11,394 nt of DNA from Dehalococcoidia bacterium (GTDB lineage Bacteria; Chloroflexota; Dehalococcoidia; Dehalococcoidales; UBA5760), in assembly GCA_011176655.1 (NCBI GenBank), contig DUEB01000174.1, positions 1 through 11,394 of the forward strand. Reading direction: 5' to 3'. The position numbers and the translations under genes are program-made. The notes beneath the pieces are model-generated. The model worked only from the letters and a program-made list of their open reading frames with translations. It did no database searches and was not told where the DNA came from. This document shows, piece by piece, positions 6,826-11,394 of the stretch. Numbering within the stretch: position 1 is the stretch's first letter; every line of letters starts with the position of its first letter.

Positions 6826-7410
6826 ATGAATGAAGGTGCTATGGGGTCTGTTAGTAGTAATCCGGAAGCGCCGTTTGAGGGTGGGGGCCTGGTGCTTTTC
6901 TCGGTGGTGCGTCAGGCACTGGAGGCCGACCGGGTTCTTCGGGAAGTGGGGTACAGGGTCAGGCTGGTTGCCCCGCCGGCGCAGTTACGTAAGGGCTGTG
7001 ATTTAGCCGTGGAGGTAAATCTGGCGGAGAAGCCCGGCATCGAGCGGCGTCTTGGGCAGGAAGGGATTAGCTACCTCAGCCTTGAGCCGCTTAAGACGGG
7101 GACGTCGCCGCTTCTGGAAATCGTGACGGTTGCTGATTTCGATAGCTGGCTCATGGTCAGGGCGGGCAATATGAAGCTCACCTTCGATAAGGAAAGCGGC
7201 CAGATTGTCAACACCTCCGGCGGCGGCTGCCCCGATATCCCATATCTCCACGCCGAGCTGGTGGGCCGGTCGCTCACTGAGGCGCCGCGGCCCCGGGACA
7301 CAGGCTTTACCCTCTGTGCCCTGATGCTGGAGCGGGCTCTGGAAGAGGGGCTCGGTATCTGGAAAGGAGACGTGTGCCATGATGCTCATTGCCGGCACGA
7401 TTCCGATTAA
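6826..7410 (+). CDS. DUF3343-like protein with C-terminal extension (putative Se/S carrier)
   Basis: Residues 19-90 match the DUF3343 pattern: a hydrophobic strand GLVLFSVVRQALEADRVL, then YRVRLVAPPAQL and a cysteine (KGCDLAVEV) where the family has its conserved Cys. DUF3343 proteins are small putative selenium/sulfur carriers. Comparative genomics links them to selenium used as a cofactor in molybdenum hydroxylases. Here about 100 extra residues follow, including a conserved-looking SGGGCPDIPYL and PRPRDTGFTLCALMLERALEEG, which I cannot assign. The total is 194 residues. The start ATG 6826 has AAGGG about ten bases upstream. The gene sits behind the leader and terminator, and its last 32 bases overlap the next gene, indicating coupled translation. 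YedF two genes downstream supports the selenium role. Confidence 0.65.
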   Translation: MNEGAMGSVSSNPEAPFEGGGLVLFSVVRQALEADRVLREVGYRVRLVAPPAQLRKGCDLAVEVNLAEKPGIERRLGQEGISYLSLEPLKTGTSPLLEIVTVADFDSWLMVRAGNMKLTFDKESGQIVNTSGGGCPDIPYLHAELVGRSLTEAPRPRDTGFTLCALMLERALEEGLGIWKGDVCHDAHCRHDSD

Positions 7411-8269
7411 GGGCTTACCGCTGGTCGTGGGTAGGGTCGGGGTGGAGGGGGAGGCTCTGGTTATCGGCGGCTACCGTATCCCTGGCACTCAGGGGACGGC
7501 GGCTATGACCAGCGCCGCTTGCCTGACCAGCGACTATCTCCGGCTTGCCTCGCCCCAGGCGGTGGTGGCCGGGGACATCGGCGAGGGCGGGGGCAGCCGG
7601 GAGATATACGAGTATCTTATCCAGAATGTGGCCAGCCTTTGCCCCACGGTGCTGGCGCTACACTACTGCCTGCCGGATATGGCCCTGATGCGGAGATTGT
7701 GCCAGGCGGTCAAGGACTGCCGGCGAAGGCCGCTCCTGATAGCCGATGCCGGTTCCATGTACGCCGCCAAGGCCGCTGGACTGGCCCCCGAGTTTGACGT
7801 TTTCACCCCGGATGCCGCCGAGCTTGCCTTTCTGGCTGACCAGGAGGCTACCCACCCGGCTTATGTTAATCGTCATCTATTTTGTGCCGATATTAGCCGG
7901 GCCCCGGCACTGATAATAGATTCTTATCGCCAGCGCAGTGCCCCCCGGCTGTTACTGGTTAAGGGGGCCATTGACTATATCGCCCGCGATGGGGATATCG
8001 TGGCTACCGTCACCGAGCCCGACGTTCCTGAGCTTGAGGCTATCGGCGGCACCGGCGATACCATCACCGGGCTCCTTACAGCTTTTGCTGATGCCGGTCT
8101 TGAGCTGGCCGAGGCGGCGCTGATTGCGGCTAAGGCGAACCGCACGGCAGGGAAATTTGCCCGGGCGACTCCAGCCACTAGGGTCAGTCAGATTATCAGC
8201 CAGTTTCCCGCTGTGTTCGGGGAGTATCTTGGTCGCTGGAGCCAGGGCTGTGCCCTAAGGAGGGTCTAG
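7379..8269 (+). CDS. Ribokinase-superfamily protein, NAD(P)H-hydrate dehydratase-like
   Basis: This 296-residue protein resembles the YjeF C-terminal/ADP-dependent NAD(P)H-hydrate dehydratase branch of the ribokinase fold. The visible signature is GGTGDTITG (about residues 224-232), which supplies the anion hole and catalytic Asp. Upstream is FTPDAAEL, where the family usually has TPN/TPH..E. Residues 60-135 form the central Rossmann part (VVAGDIGEGGGSREIYEYL, PLLIADAGSMYAAK). The N-terminus is shorter than in bifunctional Nnr, and the epimerase domain is absent. Being locked between DUF3343 and YedF, it may act on something other than damaged NAD(P)H, such as a step in cofactor modification; that is inference. 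The start ATG 7379 has AAAGGAGA at 7363-7370. The C-terminal residues SQGCALRRV are encoded in the first unit of a tandem duplication. Confidence 0.75.
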   Translation: MMLIAGTIPIKGLPLVVGRVGVEGEALVIGGYRIPGTQGTAAMTSAACLTSDYLRLASPQAVVAGDIGEGGGSREIYEYLIQNVASLCPTVLALHYCLPDMALMRRLCQAVKDCRRRPLLIADAGSMYAAKAAGLAPEFDVFTPDAAELAFLADQEATHPAYVNRHLFCADISRAPALIIDSYRQRSAPRLLLVKGAIDYIARDGDIVATVTEPDVPELEAIGGTGDTITGLLTAFADAGLELAEAALIAAKANRTAGKFARATPATRVSQIISQFPAVFGEYLGRWSQGCALRRV

Positions 8270-8314
8270 TAGTTAGGGCCAGGGCTGTGCCTTAAGAAGA
8301 GATTTGTAGTTAGG
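8241..8314 (+). repeat. Diverged 37-bp tandem duplication at the 3' end of the kinase-like gene
   Basis: Units 8241-8277 and 8278-8314 align without gaps with about 31 of 37 identical bases (both begin GCCAGGGCTGTGCC and end GTAGTTAGG). Unit 1 encodes the last residues and the TAG stop of the kinase-like gene. Unit 2 lies in the spacer before yedF. The period equals that of the repeat at 5571-5644, but the sequences are unrelated. Confidence 0.85.
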
Positions 8315-8347
8315 GTAAAATCTGCTATAGGAAAGGAGGTGGCTACC

Positions 8348-8920
8348 ATGAGTGAAATTGACGCCCGTGGGCTTCCCTGCCCGCAGCCGGTTATCAAGAC
8401 CAAGAAGGCGCTGGAAGAAATAGAGACGGGGCAGGTCACCATCCTGGTTGACAGCCCGGAGAGCCGCGAGAACGTGCGGCGTTTTGCTCAGAGCCAGGGC
8501 TGCCAGGTAGCGGTGAGGGAGGAGGGTGGGACAATCTTTCTGGATGTCACCAAGGGGATTTCGTGTGAAATCGGGCCCAAGCAGAGCGGTGATGTCATTC
8601 TCATCACCAGCGACCGGCTGGGTAGCGGGGATGAGAGGCTGGGGGAAATCCTGATGAACGCCTTCTTAAATACCCTCTGGGACTACGCGCCGAAGCCCGC
8701 TAAGCTGCTCTTTATCAATAACGGAGTCCGGCTGACCACCGAAGGCTCTGAGGTTCTGGAGACCTTAAAGCTGCTGGAGAAGGAGGGGGTTCAGGTATTT
8801 TCCTGCGGCACCTGTTTGGAGTATTATAATCTTAAAGAGAGGCTGGGGGTGGGGTCGGTGAGTGATATGTATGCTACGGTGGATGCCCTGCTGTCAGCCA
8901 CCAAGGTCATCAAGGTTTGA
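8348..8920 (+). CDS. yedF: YedF-type selenium metabolism protein (TusA/SirA plus DsrE-like domain)
   Basis: Residues 1-70 form a TusA/SirA domain with the CPxP motif at Cys11 (GLPCPQPVIKTKKALEE). Residues 80-190 form a DsrE-like domain (VILITSDRLGSGDERLGEILMNAF, LLFINNGVRLTTEGS) ending with Cys153 and Cys156 in FSCGTCLEYY. This two-domain layout and 190-residue length match TIGR03527 (selenium_YedF), found in bacteria with selD and linked to labile-selenium molybdenum hydroxylases. It probably carries persulfide or perselenide on cysteine. ATG 8348 is the start, because AAAGGAGGT (8332-8340) lies seven bases upstream. A GTG at 8339 in the same frame falls inside that ribosome binding site. 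It follows the DUF3343 and kinase-like genes on the same strand. selD, yqeB and yqeC are not in the window. Confidence 0.92.
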   Translation: MSEIDARGLPCPQPVIKTKKALEEIETGQVTILVDSPESRENVRRFAQSQGCQVAVREEGGTIFLDVTKGISCEIGPKQSGDVILITSDRLGSGDERLGEILMNAFLNTLWDYAPKPAKLLFINNGVRLTTEGSEVLETLKLLEKEGVQVFSCGTCLEYYNLKERLGVGSVSDMYATVDALLSATKVIKV

Positions 8921-8931
8921 GAGGGGGTTAA

Positions 8932-9405
8932 ATGGAGCATATCTGGGCGCCCTGGCGCATCAAGTACATCGAGATGGAAAAGCCGGCCGGCTGCATTCTG
9001 TGTGACAAGCCGGGGCAGAATTGCGATGTCGAGAACTATATTCTGCACCGGGGAAGCCAGAACTTTGTCATCATGAACAGCTATCCCTATAACCCGGGGC
9101 ATCTCATGGTCGCCCCCTATCGCCACGTAGCCAGTCTCGACGAGTTAACGGATAGCGAGCTTTACGAGCACTTTGAGATAGTCCGCCGCAGCGCGGGGGT
9201 ACTGCGGGAGGTGTTTCGCCCCCAGGGTTTTAACATCGGGATGAACCTGGGCAAGGTAGCCGGGGCTGGTATCGACGAGCATATCCATACCCATATCGTG
9301 CCCCGGTGGCAGGGCGATACCAACTTCATGCCGGTAATCTCCGGGGTGCGGGTAGTCCCGGAGGCCCTGGCGGAGACCTACCGTAAGCTAAAGGGTAAGT
9401 TCTGA
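8932..9405 (+). CDS. HIT-family hydrolase/phosphorylase (Ap4A phosphorylase-like)
   Basis: This 157-residue protein carries the histidine triad His117-x-His119-x-His121 (DEHIHTHIVPRW), the nucleotide-binding HIT catalytic loop. It also has NPGHLMVAPYRHV at 54-66 and the closing GDTNFMPVI. Cys21 and Cys24 (GCILCD) form the CxxC often seen with a zinc site in this branch. The N-terminal HIWAPWRIKYIE and C-terminal layout resemble mycobacterial Ap4A phosphorylase (Rv2613c) and related nucleotide hydrolases. It is cytosolic, acting on dinucleoside polyphosphates or nucleoside phosphoramidates. The start ATG 8932 lies 11 bases after the yedF stop, with GAGAGGGGG just upstream, so it is probably the last gene of that transcript. 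A link with selenium metabolism is not known to me. Confidence 0.92.
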   Translation: MEHIWAPWRIKYIEMEKPAGCILCDKPGQNCDVENYILHRGSQNFVIMNSYPYNPGHLMVAPYRHVASLDELTDSELYEHFEIVRRSAGVLREVFRPQGFNIGMNLGKVAGAGIDEHIHTHIVPRWQGDTNFMPVISGVRVVPEALAETYRKLKGKF

Positions 9406-9417
9406 GCTGGCGCCAGC
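9406..9417. repeat. 12-bp perfect palindrome between convergent genes
   Basis: GCTGGCGCCAGC is self-complementary and lies directly after the HIT stop, in the 25-bp gap before the convergent YkoF-like gene. No T-tract follows on either strand, so it is not a standard intrinsic terminator, though it could stabilise 3' ends. Confidence 0.5.
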
Positions 9418-9430
9418 CGTATCCCGTCCT

Positions 9431-9676
9431 TCAGCTAATCGGACAGGCGTTAGACAGGGTCAGGGACATCACTATGTCGCCCTGTGAGGCGGTCTGCTGA
9501 AACGCCTCCTTGATGGCGGCAAAGAGCGCTTCGTCAGGCCCCGATACCAGGCTGCTCATTGTCCCCGCCGTGACCTCAAGGCCGTGCTCTCGGAAAATGC
9601 CGAGCGCCTTGCTGATGACGGGAGATAGATGAGTCTGGCGCAGCGGATACATGCTGACCTGGGCGGTTAAGAACAT
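9431..9676 (-). CDS. Small YkoF-like thiamin/hydroxymethylpyrimidine-binding protein
   Basis: The 81-residue protein has the one-domain ferredoxin-like layout of the YkoF/MTH1187 group: AQVSMYPLRQTHLSPVISKALGIFREHGLEVTAGTMSSLVSGPDEALFAAIKEAF. The motif SMYPL...SPVI and the later TMSSLVSG match the ligand-binding repeat of B. subtilis YkoF, which has two such repeats. Here only one is present, so a dimer would form the full unit. YkoF binds thiamin or its pyrimidine, but this protein's ligand is unproven. The start ATG 9674-9676 is preceded by AGGAGGT with good spacing. It lies 65 bases downstream of the molybdenum oxidoreductase gene on the same strand, and the two may be co-transcribed. Confidence 0.75.
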   Translation of the reverse strand: MFLTAQVSMYPLRQTHLSPVISKALGIFREHGLEVTAGTMSSLVSGPDEALFAAIKEAFQQTASQGDIVMSLTLSNACPIS

Positions 9677-9741
9677 TCCTGTTACCTCCTCTCCGCTTGC
9701 CTGCGGGCATCCCTGGCTGGATATTAAATTCGGGTCAGTAG

Positions 9742-10449
9742 TTAGTCTTCAAAGGGGGCACCGTTAAAGAAGTCCTCTTCGAAGAAGCCTTCGTCCAGGT
9801 CGGCGCTGTTGGAGTAGCCCCGGCTTTCCCAGAAGCCCCGGTAGCTGGTGTCGTCGGAAAGCTCGATTTCGGTAATCCATTTTATCCATTTGTAGCCCCA
9901 CTTGCTCTCGGCGACCAGCTCGAAGGGGAAGCCCCGTTCCGGGGGCAGGGTCACGCCGTTCATCTTGTAGGCCATCAGTATGCCGTTATCCATAATGTAG
10001 TCGATAGGTAGCGAGGTGGTGTAGCCGTCGTAAGCGTGGAAGATGACCACCTCTGTCTCGGGTAAGGGGTTTGCCCCGGTAATCAGGTCTCTAACCAGCA
10101 CCCCTTCCCAGAGAATCTTGGTGCTCCACCCCTCGACGCAGTCGAGGGTTACCACCTTTTGGTACGATGGGTGGTTCTGGAGAACCTCCTGGTAGCTCAT
10201 TTCTGTGGGCTCGGCTACCAGCCCGCTTATCTTGAGCGTGTAACTCTCTATTTCTATTAGCTGCGGGCCCTGTATCGAGTTCTCCCGGAAGTCATTGATT
10301 GAGGAAAGGTTCTCGCCCTCGTATTCTCTAATCTCTACCGGTTCCAGCGTCCCTGGTTCCTCTGTCCTGCAGCTACCTGTCCCCAAGGCACCGGTAACCA
10401 GAGCAATGGCCAGAACTATAATGCTGAGGTCAGTTGCTATCTTTTTCAC
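9742..10449 (-). CDS. Exported sulfite oxidase-fold molybdopterin oxidoreductase
   Basis: Residues 68-195 form an oxidoreductase molybdopterin-binding domain (PF00174, the sulfite oxidase/YedY-MsrP fold). The Mo-ligand cysteine is Cys104 in VVTLDCVEGWSTKILWEGV, and the conserved GFPFELVAESKWGYKWIKWI is present. At 235 residues it lacks the C-terminal dimerisation domain of sulfite oxidase. The N-terminus KKIATDLSIIVLAIALVTGALGTGSC is a signal peptide. Cys27 may be a lipid anchor, but the lipobox TGSC is poor, so cleavage by a normal signal peptidase is possible. The C-terminus is rich in Asp, Glu and Phe. The start is GTG 10447-10449 with GAGGTG five bases upstream. A redox partner is not obvious nearby. 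The substrate is unknown; MsrP-like sulfoxide reduction is one option. Confidence 0.9.
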   Translation of the reverse strand: MKKIATDLSIIVLAIALVTGALGTGSCRTEEPGTLEPVEIREYEGENLSSINDFRENSIQGPQLIEIESYTLKISGLVAEPTEMSYQEVLQNHPSYQKVVTLDCVEGWSTKILWEGVLVRDLITGANPLPETEVVIFHAYDGYTTSLPIDYIMDNGILMAYKMNGVTLPPERGFPFELVAESKWGYKWIKWITEIELSDDTSYRGFWESRGYSNSADLDEGFFEEDFFNGAPFED

Positions 10450-10514
10450 TTTTACACCTCTCTCCTGCCTTATTACGGTACAGACGGGCAGAGTGATAGC
10501 TGTATCCTACTTTA

Positions 10515-10520
10515 ATTATA
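10515..10520 (-). promoter_or_regulatory. -10 box for the molybdopterin oxidoreductase gene
   Basis: The minus strand reads TATAAT, 65 bases before the GTG start, in an AT-rich patch that stands out from its surroundings. The best -35 candidate is TTGGTT at 18 bases, which is weak. Transcription would run away from the divergent promoter at 10568-10596. Confidence 0.45.
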
Positions 10521-10567
10521 GGCCGTTTTGAACAAATGAACCAAAAATTTTGCTCGGTTGGGTATCA

Positions 10568-10596
10568 TTGACAGGGACTTGAGGCAGTTTTACAAT
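10568..10596 (+). promoter_or_regulatory. Consensus sigma70 promoter for the HExxH protein gene
   Basis: TTGACA (10568-10573) is the perfect -35 hexamer. It is followed after exactly 17 bases by TACAAT (10591-10596). The start of transcription would be near 10603, giving a leader of about 63 nt. This leader contains the hairpin GGCGC/GCGCC (10632-10636 with 10643-10647) with GGAGGA in its loop, just before the real ribosome binding site. Confidence 0.75.
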
Positions 10597-10665
10597 CCAG
10601 GGGGCGGTAGATAAGATAGGCGGGGGCTTTTGGCGCGGAGGAGCGCCGGGATAAAGGAGTGAGGG

Positions 10666-11130
10666 GTGCTGACCGAGGATAAATGGCGGGCAATCTGTCG
10701 TGGGCTGATAGAGACGGGCTTTTTTGATGCGGCGGGAAGACCGAAGACGCTCAAGGCAATACGGCGGGTCATGGAGAGAATGCCGGCTGGCGAGCTGGAA
10801 TCTCTGAGAGAGAAGATGGCTATCATCTTTGCCCCGGCTTCCGGTATGAATGGGCAGGTATTCCCCCTGCGAGGCCCGTCCGTCTTACTCGACGGGCCGG
10901 AAGAGAGCCAGCAGCGGGTCGTGGTCTACCTGTCCCCTGAAATCGAGAAGCTCAGTCTAAAGAAGGTTGAGGCAATTGTTGCCCACGAATTTGCCCATGC
11001 CCTGCTCCATGCGCCGGACTCTCTTGAGGGGTGGTTTATTGAGCCAGAGGCCGACCAGAAGGTGCGGTCGTGGGGGTTTAAGGTGACCTACCCCAAGGTC
11101 CGCTATCCTGATAGTAAAGAGAAAGGGTAG
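10666..11130 (+). CDS. HExxH zinc metallopeptidase-like protein
   Basis: This 154-residue protein has the zincin motif His107-Glu108-x-x-His111 (VAHEFAHALLH). An acidic patch follows at residues 126-130 (EPEADQKVRSWGF), placed like the third ligand of ImmA/IrrE-type and related gluzincins. Residues 1-50 are helical. Residues 83-92 (QRVVVYLSPEIEKL) form the strand before the active helix. No signal peptide or membrane segment is seen, so it is cytosolic. The substrate is unknown, and no helix-turn-helix gene lies next to it that would suggest an ImmA-like pair. The start is GTG 10666 with AAAGGAG at 10653-10659. It has its own strong promoter, divergent from the molybdopterin oxidoreductase. 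Confidence 0.75.
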   Translation: MLTEDKWRAICRGLIETGFFDAAGRPKTLKAIRRVMERMPAGELESLREKMAIIFAPASGMNGQVFPLRGPSVLLDGPEESQQRVVVYLSPEIEKLSLKKVEAIVAHEFAHALLHAPDSLEGWFIEPEADQKVRSWGFKVTYPKVRYPDSKEKG

Positions 11131-11192
11131 TAAATGAGGGGGGTGCCGGAACCAGACACGATTAAACCCAGCTATTAGCTACTTATTATGTG

Positions 11193-11257
11193 CCTACCCC
11201 CAAGGCTATCCCGTCGGCAATTCGAACTTAAGAAGTGGTATAATCGTTGGGGGCAGG
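11193..11257. repeat. Inverted repeat flanking the DegV-gene promoter
   Basis: CCTACCCCCAA (11193-11203) and TTGGGGGCAGG (11247-11257) are inverted copies with one mismatch in 11 bases. They bracket the -10 box at 11239-11244, and the right arm lies at the expected start of transcription. Since the left arm would not be transcribed, any role would be at the DNA level, for example an operator pair. Confidence 0.55.
11236..11244 (+). promoter_or_regulatory. Extended -10 promoter for the DegV-family gene
   Basis: TGGTATAAT contains a perfect TATAAT with the TGn extension. No good -35 box is visible 16-18 bases upstream, which is tolerable for extended -10 promoters. The transcript would start near 11251 and have an AT-rich leader of about 85 nt. 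That leader contains small dyads (ATTGC/GCAAT and ACAAT/ATTGT), and I assign no function to them. The rest of 11131-11235 shows no gene or clear terminator. Confidence 0.6.
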
Positions 11258-11335
11258 TCACAATGAATGCATTGCAATAATCGCAATCGCATCAATTCAG
11301 TATTGTAAAAATCATATAAGCCAAGGAGGCAGTTA

Positions 11336-11394
11336 ATGAAAGAAGTAGCTATTATAGCTGACAGTATTGCCAAAATGCCGCCGGAGATATCAGA
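11336..11394 (+). CDS. DegV-family protein, 5' end only
   Basis: ATG 11336 is preceded by AAGGAGG at good spacing. Only 19 residues are visible before the window ends: MKEVAIIADSIAKMPPEIS. This matches the N-terminus of DegV-family fatty-acid-binding proteins, whose hallmark is a short strand followed by a D-S-T-A-x-L/M-P-P-E-like turn; here Thr is replaced by Ile. In Firmicutes such proteins (FakB) present fatty acids to the kinase FakA. Whether that holds here is unknown. With so little sequence the assignment rests on this one motif. Confidence 0.7.
   Translation, partial: MKEVAIIADSIAKMPPEIS

Noticed and set aside
8339..8347. GTG 8339 as the yedF start
   Set aside because: It lies inside the AAAGGAGGT ribosome binding site that serves ATG 8348.

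Overview
The window is a gene-dense, fairly GC-rich bacterial chromosome segment with short spacers, frequent GTG/TTG starts, strong AGGAGGT-type ribosome binding sites and sigma70-like promoters. The mix of genes (gyrA behind an acidic-tailed hypothetical, a B12-type radical SAM protein of the TIGR03960 kind, selenium-cofactor genes, a small molybdenum oxidoreductase, a DegV protein) suits an anaerobic member of the Chloroflexota, perhaps Dehalococcoidia. That placement is inference from gene style, not proof.

Layout. 1-2978 (+): the 3' end of an unrecognised protein, then a complete gyrA. 3018-3707 (+): an alpha/beta hydrolase whose 3' end overlaps by 41 bp the convergent radical SAM gene (3667-5532, -). 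Upstream of the latter is an exact 37-bp tandem repeat (5571-5644), then a metallo-beta-lactamase-fold hydrolase (5695-6480, -). 6481-6825 is a divergent control region. 6826-9405 (+) is a co-directional cluster: DUF3343-like protein, ribokinase/NAD(P)H-hydrate dehydratase-like protein, YedF and a HIT protein. 9431-10449 (-) holds a secreted or membrane-anchored molybdopterin oxidoreductase followed by a small YkoF-like protein. Divergent from these is a HExxH protein (10666-11130, +), and the window ends in the start of a DegV-family gene.

The most interesting part is 6528-6825. A good promoter is followed by an approximately 245-nt leader that ends in a clear intrinsic terminator just before the selenium-type operon. 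The leader contains a near-perfect Shine-Dalgarno sequence and a short ORF (GTG 6613). Its first stop is a UGA, and a 17-nt hairpin with apical GGU lies 19 nt beyond it. This closely resembles, as I recall it, the SelB-binding hairpin of E. coli fdhF in length, loop and spacing. The leader may therefore encode a tiny selenoprotein, or be a selenocysteine-sensing attenuator. The main alternative is a metabolite riboswitch, with the molybdenum cofactor class a candidate. Either reading fits the downstream genes, because DUF3343 and YedF are associated with selenium-dependent molybdenum hydroxylases.

Functional picture: selenium handling (DUF3343, YedF) and molybdenum enzymology (sulfite oxidase-fold protein at 9742-10449) share the right half of the window. 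The left half is mostly housekeeping (gyrase, radical SAM, hydrolases). No tRNA, rRNA, insertion sequence or CRISPR array was seen.
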